56,436 bases of DNA. It comes from Rhodoferax sp. OV413 (GTDB lineage Bacteria; Pseudomonadota; Gammaproteobacteria; Pseudomonadales; Pseudohongiellaceae). Within the stretch, counting starts at the first letter, position 1. Every line of letters starts with the position of its first letter. The DNA lies in contig CALQJO020000011.1 of NCBI GenBank assembly GCA_943330915.2, forward strand, positions 1 to 56,436, read 5' to 3'. Positions 37,416-45,359 of the stretch are shown in pieces. The notes below the pieces were generated by a model that saw nothing but the letters and a program-made list of their open reading frames with translations, had not been told where the DNA came from and did not search any database. Made by a program: the position numbers and the translations under genes.

Positions 37416-39305
37416 TTAACGTGGTGCCTGACTGGCGGCACGTCGTTCAATCATGCGCCTGCGTGATTCAAACTGGAATTTGCGTTGCAGCAGTTCACCC
37501 GGGTCATCTTCGATCCGACGCAGGAACTGCTCAAGTGATTCCTGATCTTCTTCTACTTCAGTATTCGCGCGTTGTTGGCTGTTGGCATTGTCATTCTCAG
37601 ACTCTTCCTGCTGCTCAGTTGGCTCCTGTTCCTCGGATTCCTGCTGTTCTTGCTGTTCCTGCTGCTCTTCCTGTTCAGGTGCCTGTTCCTGTTGTTCGCC
37701 TTCTTCTTCCTCAGCCTGCTGTTGCTGCTGTTCTTCCTGCTCCTGCTGCTCCTGTTGCTGCTCTTCTTCTTCCTGCTGCTGTTGTTCTTCCAGCAAGCGT
37801 TCAACAATTTCTTTGTTTTTCAGTGCATCTGCATGATCAGGCTGCATATCAAGAACGGACTGATATGCGGCAATAGACTCCTCAAAGCGTTCCGCGAAGG
37901 CCAATGCATTGCCCAGATTAAAGTGTGAGTCGAGGTCCTCACCCTGGCTGAATTCAGCAATTGCGCCGGCGTAGTTGCCAGAGCGGTAGTTGGCCGCCCC
38001 GCGCCAGGCGGAGTTTTCAAACAGGGTAGAGGCTGTCACCGGGTCATCATTCTGCATGGCCCGCACACCGCGCTGGTCGCGGTTCAGCCACAGACTGCGG
38101 ATGTCAAAACCGGTTTGCGGCTCCTGGACAATCGCGATACCGGGCAGCCCGCTGACCGGTACCTGGTTCATCATCATCTCATCCGTCATACCGTCATCAG
38201 AGAGCGGTATGGGCGTGTTGGTTTGCTGTGCCCAGGCCGGCTGCGGCGGGGCGGCCAGTAACAAGGCACCACTGATAATCGCCAGTTGCAAAATCCAGCC
38301 GCGCCGGAAGCATAAAGCGCACAGCGGCACCAGCAGGATCAGCAACCACGGGCCGGCGTCGTACCAAAGTTCTACTTCTTCATCGGCTTCCAGATAGTTA
38401 TCTGCGTCGGCCAGCAGACTGTCGGCGAGGATGGCTTCGATATCACTGCTGTCGATAGAAATGTCGCGGTACTGACCGCCGACCTGCTCGCTGAGTGTCA
38501 CCAGATTTGTGCGGTTCAGAGTGCTGACAACCATCTCTCCATTGCTGTCTCGCAGAAAGTCACCATTGGCTGCCGGAATAGGTGCGCCTTGTGTGCTGCC
38601 GATGCCGATGATGTTGAGGGGATACCTGCCATCGTTCAGGGTGTCCCAGATCTCATTATTCTGCTCCTCCGGAATGCCGGCGGTGATCAACAGAATCCGT
38701 CCGTTGACTGCGGCGGCCTCATCCATCAAAGCTCTTGCCATCTCAACCGCATGCCCCGGGTTATTGCCTATCACTGGCATGATGTTGGGGTTCAGCGCCG
38801 GCACCATGGCACGTATGCTGATCGAGTCATCGGTCAGCGGTGTCACCATATGCGCTTCGCCACCATAAACGATCAGCGCCGTTTGGCCTTCGGTGCGCGC
38901 GTCAAGAATATCCATGATCTTGCGCCGGGCGATGGTAATACGATTGGGTTCAAAATCATTGGCGAACATGCCCAGCGTAAGATCCAGCACAATCACCAAT
39001 GCATCCTGACGTTGTTGTACCGGTTGTGTCTGTTTTGACCAGGTCGGGCCTGCCAATGCCAGCACCGAGAGTGTCCAAACCACCATCAACATGTAAAGCG
39101 GCAGACGCTGAGATGAGTTTTTTGTTGAATTCAACAGGTAAGGCAGCAGAGTCTGGTCGATAACCTTGTGCCATGCCGTGCCTTGCGCATCCAGTTGCCA
39201 GAGTCTGCGCACAAAAAACAAGGCCGGCAGCAGCGCCAGCAACCAGAGCGGGCGCAGAAAATGGAAGTCAGTGAGCGCCTGGGTCAGCGTCAGGGAGTCA
39301 TTCAT
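37416..39305 (-). CDS. BatB-BatC fusion: VWA domain plus TPR protein with Gln/Glu-rich tail
   Basis: 629 residues, starting in an ATGA overlap with batA. Two N-terminal membrane helices (about 17-35 and 68-87) precede a von Willebrand A domain (about 100-290), then one or two helices near 315-350, a TPR region (YRSGNYAGAIAEFSQG ... SIAAYQSVLDMQPDHADALKNKEIVERLL) and a long Gln/Glu tract (about 505-575) before a charged C-terminus. The metal site is degenerate: the expected D-x-S-x-S reads D108-L-T110-L-G112, and the later T-D-G reads T208-A209-G210. T155 (VTPLTDD) remains. So metal-dependent ligand binding by this VWA domain is doubtful, whereas the neighbour BatA keeps its site. Fusions of BatB and BatC are common in gammaproteobacteria. 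Confidence 0.88.
   Translation of the reverse strand: MNDSLTLTQALTDFHFLRPLWLLALLPALFFVRRLWQLDAQGTAWHKVIDQTLLPYLLNSTKNSSQRLPLYMLMVVWTLSVLALAGPTWSKQTQPVQQRQDALVIVLDLTLGMFANDFEPNRITIARRKIMDILDARTEGQTALIVYGGEAHMVTPLTDDSISIRAMVPALNPNIMPVIGNNPGHAVEMARALMDEAAAVNGRILLITAGIPEEQNNEIWDTLNDGRYPLNIIGIGSTQGAPIPAANGDFLRDSNGEMVVSTLNRTNLVTLSEQVGGQYRDISIDSSDIEAILADSLLADADNYLEADEEVELWYDAGPWLLILLVPLCALCFRRGWILQLAIISGALLLAAPPQPAWAQQTNTPIPLSDDGMTDEMMMNQVPVSGLPGIAIVQEPQTGFDIRSLWLNRDQRGVRAMQNDDPVTASTLFENSAWRGAANYRSGNYAGAIAEFSQGEDLDSHFNLGNALAFAERFEESIAAYQSVLDMQPDHADALKNKEIVERLLEEQQQQEEEEQQQEQQEQEEQQQQQAEEEEGEQQEQAPEQEEQQEQQEQQESEEQEPTEQQEESENDNANSQQRANTEVEEDQESLEQFLRRIEDDPGELLQRKFQFESRRRMIERRAASQAPR
37595..37800 (-). 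repeat. Low-complexity Gln/Glu codon tract inside the batB-batC gene
   Basis: About 200 bases made almost wholly of CAG/CAA, GAG/GAA codons on the coding strand (seen as ctg, ttg, ctc, ttc triplets on the plus strand). It encodes a strongly acidic, glutamine-rich stretch with almost no other residues. Triplet-like repetition of this kind is prone to length change by slippage in steps of three. Confidence 0.9.
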
Positions 39306-40354
39306 ACAATTTCTCCGGACGCAGATGTTGCAGGTTTTGCAGCGCTTCGGTTGACTGCCGAGACGCGGGCTGCCGCGGGTAATGCCAGCATTGCCAACAG
39401 AAAACTCAACAGCAGTGCAGCGCCAAGCGGCCAGTGGAACAATAGCGTAATCGGCCGATAAGTTTGCTCGTCTTGTTCAATCGGCTCCATCTGATCAAGT
39501 TCGTCATAGATCGCTACCATGTCTTCCAGTGTCCGTGCACGGAAGTAGCGACCCCCGGTCATCTCGGCTATTTGTGCCATGGTCGCGTCATCAATTTCAG
39601 ATATCAGTGCACCCGGGCGGTTGCCGAACATCGAGCGCTGGGCAAACTGATCCGACGCAATACCCACAACGTGCATGGTGATGCCTTCTGTCCGCGCAAG
39701 CTGGGCTGCCTGGACGGGTGTCAGTTCACCCGCATTATTGATGCCGTCGGTGAGCAGAATCATGATGCGGCGGTTTTCCGGCTGTTGCCGCAAGTGTTTG
39801 ACACTGATGCCGATGGAGTCGCCAATGGCGGTCGCAGACTCATCGATCATGCCAATTTCCAGTTCCTCTACAAGGCGCTGAACAGTGCCGAGGTCGTAGG
39901 TCATGGGTGTCAATATATAGGCGTGGGCAGCAAACAGTGCCAGCCCGAGGCGGTCGCCCTCGCGCTTCTCAATAAAATCGCTGATCACGGCCTTCATGAC
40001 CTGGAAACGAGACAGCTGCGTGTTATTCAGGAACATATCCCGCGCTTCCATGCTGCCCGACATATCCAGCGTCAGCATCATATCGCGCCCGGTGGTGGGT
40101 ATCTGTACGGGGTCTCCAACCCACTGCGGCCGGCTGCCGGCCGTCACCACTAGAATCCAGATCAGAGAACAGCACACCAGCATTAACAAACTTTTATTGT
40201 AGTGACGGTTACTGTCAGAGTGCAGTTGCACTAACTGGCGATAAAACGGTATCCGCAGTGCTGCGTCCTGACGCGGTGCCCTTGGCATCAGCCAATACAC
40301 AAGCAAAGGGAGGGGAAGGGCGAGAAAGACCAGAGGCCAGGAAAATTCAAGCAT
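39302..40354 (-). CDS. batA: BatA-type VWA domain membrane protein
   Basis: 350 residues. Membrane helices lie at about 8-24 and 54-72, with another at the C-terminus (PLGAALLLSFLLAMLALPAA). The VWA domain between them has an intact MIDAS: D97-x-S99-x-S101 (LTLDMSGSMEARD) and LLTDGINNAGE. The early segment LRIPFYRQL is the conserved pre-VWA motif of BatA. Its start overlaps the DUF4381 gene by 8 bases and its end overlaps batB-batC by 4, which points to one tightly coupled operon and probably one membrane complex. Confidence 0.92.
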   Translation of the reverse strand: MLEFSWPLVFLALPLPLLVYWLMPRAPRQDAALRIPFYRQLVQLHSDSNRHYNKSLLMLVCCSLIWILVVTAGSRPQWVGDPVQIPTTGRDMMLTLDMSGSMEARDMFLNNTQLSRFQVMKAVISDFIEKREGDRLGLALFAAHAYILTPMTYDLGTVQRLVEELEIGMIDESATAIGDSIGISVKHLRQQPENRRIMILLTDGINNAGELTPVQAAQLARTEGITMHVVGIASDQFAQRSMFGNRPGALISEIDDATMAQIAEMTGGRYFRARTLEDMVAIYDELDQMEPIEQDEQTYRPITLLFHWPLGAALLLSFLLAMLALPAAARVSAVNRSAAKPATSASGEIV

Positions 40355-40910
40355 GATTATCAGCCGCCGCGCTTTTTTTGTTTTTGTTTAAATCGGATTT
40401 TTGAGTGGCTTCGAGTTTAGCCAAGTACAGATTTTTAATCCATTCTCGCGCCATGAGTTCCACCGCATCCGCATCGACATCACATTGCCGGGCAAAGCGG
40501 CCCTGTGCCAGTACCTGCGCAAGTTCCAGGCTAAGCAGCCCGGCTTTGTCATGCTGACGTATCAGGCTGACCCAGGCGTGTCCGCTGAGCCCTGCCACCG
40601 CGTTATGCTCAAGGTGTAATAACGCAACCCTGCGCAGCACGGCGTTGACAGTATTGACAAATATCAGTCGGTTGGCCATATCGTCTTCGCCAGCAGAGCT
40701 TAACAGCTGTCGGGCATTGGACAGTTCACTGATTGCCGCATTCAGACGTTTTTGCAGCAGCAGGCGTTTGCGTAGCCGGATTACGCCATAGACAGCCAGG
40801 GCCAGCAACAAAGCCGCCAATATCCACCATCCCGGCGCCAGTGGCCAGTAACTGACCTCGCCGGGCATGCGTATGTCAGCTAATTCACTTAAAGCGTCTG
40901 CGATGTCCAT
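40347..40910 (-). CDS. DUF4381 domain membrane protein
   Basis: 187 residues with one membrane helix (WWILAALLLALAVYGVIRL, about 28-47) after a short periplasmic N-terminus that carries the typical DUF4381 motif LADIRMPGEVSYWPLAPGWW. The cytoplasmic part holds RRVALLHLEHNAVAGLSGHAWVSLI. Genes of this family stand between the DUF58 and batA genes in proteobacterial MoxR operons; the function is unknown. It overlaps the DUF58 gene by 22 bases and batA by 8. Confidence 0.87.
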   Translation of the reverse strand: MDIADALSELADIRMPGEVSYWPLAPGWWILAALLLALAVYGVIRLRKRLLLQKRLNAAISELSNARQLLSSAGEDDMANRLIFVNTVNAVLRRVALLHLEHNAVAGLSGHAWVSLIRQHDKAGLLSLELAQVLAQGRFARQCDVDADAVELMAREWIKNLYLAKLEATQKSDLNKNKKSAAADNHA

Positions 40911-41863
40911 TGATGTATCCGTTCTACAACCGGTTGATCGGTTCTGAGTGTCAGCAGTGGAATTTTTAGTCGATTCAACTCAGCCTGCAATTGATCCAGT
41001 CGTTGCTGATACAGACTTTGATAATTTTCACGCGCCTTTTTGCTGAAGGTATTCAGCGTGCCTTTTTCCCGTCCGTCGGTAATGTTGTAGTAACCGGGCA
41101 CTGGCAGATTCTCTTCCAGCATGTCGTGCACATAGCAGCACACCACATTATTGTGCAGAGAGATCTGGTACAGATACTGGAACCCAGCCTCATTGATACT
41201 GCTGAAGTCGCTGATGATATACAGGGTGCTGCCGGGTTTGGTAATGCGGCGGATGCGACCCAGAGCTGTCGCAAGTCCGCCTTCATCGCGCTCAGGTCGG
41301 GCGACACCGCTGGTGGCTTGTGCTGCCAGATCAGCGTTGGCTAGCTGAATCTGGTTTAACAGATGTAGTGCGGAACGACGGCTGCGCTTGGGACGCACCA
41401 GGCTGTAATTATCATCGGCGTACACCAGCCCACCGACTCTATCGCCATTATCAATCGCTAACCAACAGAAAATGGCGGCGGCTTGCGCGGCGACCACGGA
41501 CTTGAAAGCCGTATGGCTGCCGAAAAACATCGAACTGGACTGATCAACAGCGATGATCACCGGTCGCTCGCGCTCTTCGCGGAAGACTTTGGTATACGGC
41601 TTGCCCATTCTTGCGGTCACGCGCCAGTCAATGGTGCGGATATCGTCACCGGCCTGATAAAGGCGGAATTCCTCAAAATCGATGCCCCGCCCACGTATTT
41701 TGGACATGTGTTGTCCTGAAATACCGGCGACAGAGCGTTTGTGCGATACATATTCCAGTGTGCGGGCAGCATAACGCTGCAATAACAGATCCTGCAGGCC
41801 AATGACCGCCCCTTTGGCCTGATAAAGCGCCTGATGGGGCAGAATGCGTGGCGACTTGCTCAT
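40889..41863 (-). CDS. DUF58 domain protein (VWA-like)
   Basis: 324 residues. The DUF58 signature is RGRGIDFEEFRLYQAGDDIRTIDWRVTARMGKPYTKVFREERERPV, followed by a VWA-like strand with an intact D107-x-S109-x-S111 (AVDQSSSMFFGS). No membrane segment is evident, so it probably works in the cytoplasm as the partner of MoxR, which precedes it by 90 bases. The role is inferred from operon context: MoxR ATPases with VWA partners often act as chaperones that mature other complexes. Confidence 0.92.
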   Translation of the reverse strand: MSKSPRILPHQALYQAKGAVIGLQDLLLQRYAARTLEYVSHKRSVAGISGQHMSKIRGRGIDFEEFRLYQAGDDIRTIDWRVTARMGKPYTKVFREERERPVIIAVDQSSSMFFGSHTAFKSVVAAQAAAIFCWLAIDNGDRVGGLVYADDNYSLVRPKRSRRSALHLLNQIQLANADLAAQATSGVARPERDEGGLATALGRIRRITKPGSTLYIISDFSSINEAGFQYLYQISLHNNVVCCYVHDMLEENLPVPGYYNITDGREKGTLNTFSKKARENYQSLYQQRLDQLQAELNRLKIPLLTLRTDQPVVERIHQWTSQTL

Positions 41864-41953
41864 GGTGTCTCCGGGCCTGGGTGGGGCAATCCGAAATTGG
41901 CGAAATGCGGTTGTTCAGTCTGTGGTGGTCGATGCATCAGCATGCCAGGTGCA

Positions 41954-42913
41954 TCAGGCTGAGGGAACCCGCTCCAGAATGGTCGCCAATACTTTGTCCG
42001 GAGTGATACCACTGGCTTCTGCTTCAAAACTGAGCAGAACACGGTGACGCAAAACGTCAAACAATACAGCCTGCACATCGTCGGGAGAGACAAAATCATT
42101 ACCTTTGATCCACGCGTGCGCCCGTGCACAGCGATCCAGGGCAATCGTTCCCCGAGGGCTGGAACCGAAATCTATCCATCCTGCCAGATCTGCGCCATAC
42201 ACCTCAGGATTACGGGTGGCCATAATCAGCTGGATAATGTACTCCTCAACTGAGGGGGCCATATGCATGGCAAGAATTTCCTGCCGCGCCGCAAACAGGT
42301 CATCCTGGCTGAGCATTTCGGGCGTTGTCGGAGCGATATTTTTTGCTTCGTTTCTGACCAGTTGCAGAATACTGCGCTCTGCTTCCGCTGTGGGGTAGGT
42401 GATTGAAACGTGCATCAGGAAACGGTCGAGTTGTGCTTCAGGCAGCGGGTAGGTGCCTTCCTGTTCAATCGGGTTCTGCGTGGCCATGACCAGGAACAAT
42501 GGTGGCAACTTAAACGATTCGCGGCCTACTGACACCTGGTGCTCAGCCATGGCTTCCAGCAATGCCGACTGTACCTTTGCCGGCGCGCGGTTAATTTCAT
42601 CTGCCAGCACAAGGTTATGGAATATCGGGCCAGGCTGGAAACGGAAAGAGCCGTCTTCAGGGCGATAGATTTCAGTACCGGTAATGTCGCTGGGCAGCAG
42701 ATCGGGAGTGAACTGGATACGGTGAAAGTCACCCTCGACGGCTCGTGACAGATCTTTGATGGCCTTGGTCTTTGCAAGTCCCGGAGCACCTTCTACCAAG
42801 AGATGGCCATCAGCCAGCAGTGCTATCAACAGTCGATCGACCAGTTTCTCTTGTCCGATGATCTGCTGTGTCAGCCAGGTTCTCAGTATTGTTATTGTGT
42901 TGTGATGACTCAT
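41954..42913 (-). CDS. MoxR family AAA+ ATPase
   Basis: 319 residues with Walker A GAPGLAKTKAI, Walker B LVLADEINRAPAKVQSALLEAM, sensor motif MATQNPIEQEGTYPLPEAQLDRF and the C-terminal lid region (RVLLSFEAEASGITPDKVLATIL). This is the RavA/MoxR-clade ATPase that heads DUF58-Bat operons. It is expected to use ATP to remodel or assemble the VWA proteins or their clients. It is the first gene of the minus-strand operon and diverges from pyrD across 207 bases. Confidence 0.95.
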   Translation of the reverse strand: MSHHNTITILRTWLTQQIIGQEKLVDRLLIALLADGHLLVEGAPGLAKTKAIKDLSRAVEGDFHRIQFTPDLLPSDITGTEIYRPEDGSFRFQPGPIFHNLVLADEINRAPAKVQSALLEAMAEHQVSVGRESFKLPPLFLVMATQNPIEQEGTYPLPEAQLDRFLMHVSITYPTAEAERSILQLVRNEAKNIAPTTPEMLSQDDLFAARQEILAMHMAPSVEEYIIQLIMATRNPEVYGADLAGWIDFGSSPRGTIALDRCARAHAWIKGNDFVSPDDVQAVLFDVLRHRVLLSFEAEASGITPDKVLATILERVPSA

Positions 42914-43043
42914 AAATTTACCTGTTCTACGAAGCGGGATACTGGCCGGAAGTCAGCGATTGTAACCAATTTAAGCCTGATGTCTAGCAGGCGCTCAGGT
43001 CAGATTGTCATAGAATGTGGCAGCGTCGTCGCAAGGGCTGACT

Positions 43044-43049
43044 TATAAT
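43044..43049 (+). promoter_or_regulatory. Possible -10 element for pyrD
   Basis: A perfect TATAAT (43044-43049) lies 71 bases before the pyrD ATG in the moxR-pyrD divergent region. No good -35 is visible at the right distance, so only the -10 is claimed. Confidence 0.4.
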
Positions 43050-43120
43050 GCCGGACGCTGCTGCAATGACTGTGTTAAAGCGGCTTTCTATTTTGTGACC
43101 ATCCTTTAAAGAGATATCTC

Positions 43121-44182
43121 ATGTACGGCCTTATGCGCTCATTGTTGTTTACCTTGCCAACGGAAACCTCCCATCTGGTCGCCATGAGCAGTCTGGATTG
43201 GGCTCGCACTCTTCAGCTGCAAGGTTTGTTGGGTGGAGCGCGTGCTGGCAGGGGTGTTCCGCTAAATGTCATGGGTATTGAGTTTCCCAATGCGCTGGGG
43301 TTGGCGGCAGGTCTGGATAAAAATGCTGACCATATCGATGGTCTGGCAGCTCTGGGGTTCGGATTTATCGAGATCGGCACCGTGACGCCACGCCCGCAGC
43401 CCGGAAATCCGTTGCCACGATTATTCAGATTGCCCGAGCAGCAGGCCATCATCAATCGCATGGGTTTTAACAACAAAGGCATGGATTATGCGCTTGACAG
43501 AATCCGTCGCAGTCACTTTAAAGGAGTGCTGGGCATCAATATTGGTAAAAATTTTGATACCCCCTTCGACAAAGCGGCAGATGATTACCTGATCGGGTTA
43601 ACAAAAGCCTGGGCGCAGGCCAGCTACGTGGTGGTCAATTTATCGTCCCCCAACACACCCGGACTGCGAAGTCTGCAATACGGCGAAGATCTGCGCAGGT
43701 TGCTTGATGTGCTCAAGCAGGCACAACACAGACTGGCGCGGGCTGACGGGCGTCATGTCCCACTGGTCATCAAGATAGCCCCGGATCTGAACAGCGAGGA
43801 AATTGGTTTGATCGCCGCCAGCCTGCTGGAATTTGCAGTTGATGGAGTGACAGCAACCAATACCACCTTGTCGCGTGCGGGAGTGGAAGACAATCCTTTG
43901 CACACACAAGCCGGAGGTTTGAGCGGCGCTCCGGTGCGCGCGGCCTCCACCCGCGTCATCAGGGAGCTGAACCGGGCGCTGGATGGCAAGCTGCCCATTA
44001 TCGGGGTCGGAGGTATCGGTAGCCTGCAGGATGCACGCGAGAAACTGCAGGCTGGCGCCAGTTTGCTACAGACCTACACAGGTTTTATCTACGGTGGTCC
44101 GCCTCTGGTGCGTGAGATTGTTGAAGGACTGGGCATCAACGATGTGCGTCCTGGTCACAAATCAGAAACAACTGGAGGCTGA
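43121..44182 (+). CDS. pyrD: Dihydroorotate dehydrogenase (quinone), class 2
   Basis: 353 residues. It oxidises dihydroorotate to orotate with FMN and passes electrons to membrane quinone. The N-terminal MYGLMRSLLFTLPTETSHLVAM is the membrane-associating helix pair of class 2 enzymes. GLAAGLDKNADHIDGLAALGFGFIEIGTVTPRPQPGNP, the catalytic serine segment VVNLSSPNTPGLR and IIGVGGIGSLQDAREKLQAGASLLQTYTGFIYGGP are all present. The glutaredoxin-like gene follows after 2 bases. Confidence 0.98.
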   Translation: MYGLMRSLLFTLPTETSHLVAMSSLDWARTLQLQGLLGGARAGRGVPLNVMGIEFPNALGLAAGLDKNADHIDGLAALGFGFIEIGTVTPRPQPGNPLPRLFRLPEQQAIINRMGFNNKGMDYALDRIRRSHFKGVLGINIGKNFDTPFDKAADDYLIGLTKAWAQASYVVVNLSSPNTPGLRSLQYGEDLRRLLDVLKQAQHRLARADGRHVPLVIKIAPDLNSEEIGLIAASLLEFAVDGVTATNTTLSRAGVEDNPLHTQAGGLSGAPVRAASTRVIRELNRALDGKLPIIGVGGIGSLQDAREKLQAGASLLQTYTGFIYGGPPLVREIVEGLGINDVRPGHKSETTGG

Positions 44183-44184
44183 AA

Positions 44185-44439
44185 TTGTTGGTTCTCTTCA
44201 CCACGGCCGGTTGCCACCTTTGTGACGATGCCGAAGCGATTCTCCGCTATTGCCGCAGTTATTATCCGCAGGTGCAATGGCGCACGGTTGAGATCGCAGA
44301 GGATGCCGCCCTGGTCGAGCGCTATGGCGTTCGTATCCCGGTGATCAGCATGGCTGATTCAGAGGCAGAACTGAACTGGCCATTTGATCCGGGTCAGCTT
44401 ATGGCCTTTATCAAAAGCCAAATAAACGACGGGCATTAG
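44185..44439 (+). CDS. Glutaredoxin-like thioredoxin-fold protein (DUF836)
   Basis: 84 residues from TTG 44185, 6 bases after a perfect GGAGG that lies in the end of pyrD. The opening LVLFTTAGCHLCDDAEAIL carries a CxxC redox pair, and VRIPVISMADSEAELNWPFD has the cis-proline typical of the thioredoxin fold. It probably exchanges thiols in the cytoplasm; the substrate is unknown. The last 29 bases overlap the 3' end of tatD on the other strand. Confidence 0.85.
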   Translation: MLVLFTTAGCHLCDDAEAILRYCRSYYPQVQWRTVEIAEDAALVERYGVRIPVISMADSEAELNWPFDPGQLMAFIKSQINDGH

Positions 44440-45199
44440 CGGTGGTTTCTTCAGCAATGAGTGCCGGGGACCGTTCACAGAAGTGCGCAACAGTGTGCAG
44501 TACTTCTGTCAGATAGGCAGGTTCATTGCGACGGCTTTTAGGCTTCGGGCGCAGGCTGCGCGGTAACAGGTAGGGAGCATCGGTCTCCAATAACAACCGG
44601 TCATGGGGAATGTCTTTGACCAGTTCCAGAAGATGTTGCCCGCGCCGTTCGTCACAGATCCAGCCAGTGATGCCAATGTACATGTCCATGTCCAGATAAT
44701 CGTAAAGCGCCGTCTTTTCATCCGTAAAACAATGCACCACGCCACCGGCCAGTTGGTCGCGATAGTCTTTTAATATCGGGTAAAAACGGCTATGAGCGTC
44801 ACGCTGATGCAAAAATACCGGTTTTCCGGTCTGAACAGCCATCAACAGGTGTTCGGCAAACACACTTTCCTGAACGGGGCGTGGCGAATAGTCGCGGTTA
44901 AAGTCTAGTCCGGTTTCCCCGACCGCCCTGATCAACGGATCGTCCAGTAATGCGCGAATCCCTCGCAGCGTGTCAGTATCTGCATGGGCTGCTTCGTGCG
45001 GATGAATACCTGCGGTGGCAGACAGATTCGGATACTGATGACACAAACTCAAGGCTTTCCGGGAAGCAGCCAAGGTTGTCCCTGTTACCAGTTGATGCAC
45101 AATACCTGCTGCCACGGCCCGCTGAATAACCTCAGGCAAGTCGTGGTCAAATGATTCATGGCCAAGATTGGCACCGATGTCTACGAGTGAGATTTTCAT
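44411..45199 (-). CDS. tatD: TatD family metal-dependent deoxyribonuclease
   Basis: 262 residues from ATG 45199 (MKISLVDIGANLGHESFD); a longer frame from 45253 has no homology value. The TIM-barrel metal ligands are visible in TAGIHPHEA, GETGLDFNRDYSP, VFLHQRDAHSRF, VVHCFTDE and LLLETDAPYLLPR. TatD proteins are 3'-5' DNA exonucleases involved in DNA repair and quality control. The D-I-G-A-N start, where other TatD-like proteins have DxHxH, is the normal form in true TatD. It converges on the glutaredoxin-like gene. Confidence 0.95.
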   Translation of the reverse strand: MKISLVDIGANLGHESFDHDLPEVIQRAVAAGIVHQLVTGTTLAASRKALSLCHQYPNLSATAGIHPHEAAHADTDTLRGIRALLDDPLIRAVGETGLDFNRDYSPRPVQESVFAEHLLMAVQTGKPVFLHQRDAHSRFYPILKDYRDQLAGGVVHCFTDEKTALYDYLDMDMYIGITGWICDERRGQHLLELVKDIPHDRLLLETDAPYLLPRSLRPKPKSRRNEPAYLTEVLHTVAHFCERSPALIAEETTANARRLFGF

Positions 45200-45359
45200 G
45201 GCGGGCGAGTATATCAGAGCGCATACAGGTGCTGTACCGCTGCAGTGAATCAATCCTGTGAGGTCTAATGTGCCGCAGCGGTGTGGTAGATTGAGTGCGT
45301 ATCAAGGATAATGCCGGCCGCTGATATCAGACCAACACGCACTAGACAGGTTTTACAAC

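Noticed and set aside
37582-37836. Plus-strand frame rich in Ser and Cys, resembling a metallothionein-like small protein
   Set aside because: It is the complement of the Gln/Glu codon tract of the batB-batC gene; CTG/CTC-type triplets read in another frame give TGC/TCC codons. No independent ribosome site or homology signal.
37572-37928. Plus-strand poly-Leu/Phe frame that looks like a membrane protein
   Set aside because: Same cause: antisense of CAG/GAG codons reads as CTG/CTC leucine. An artefact of composition.
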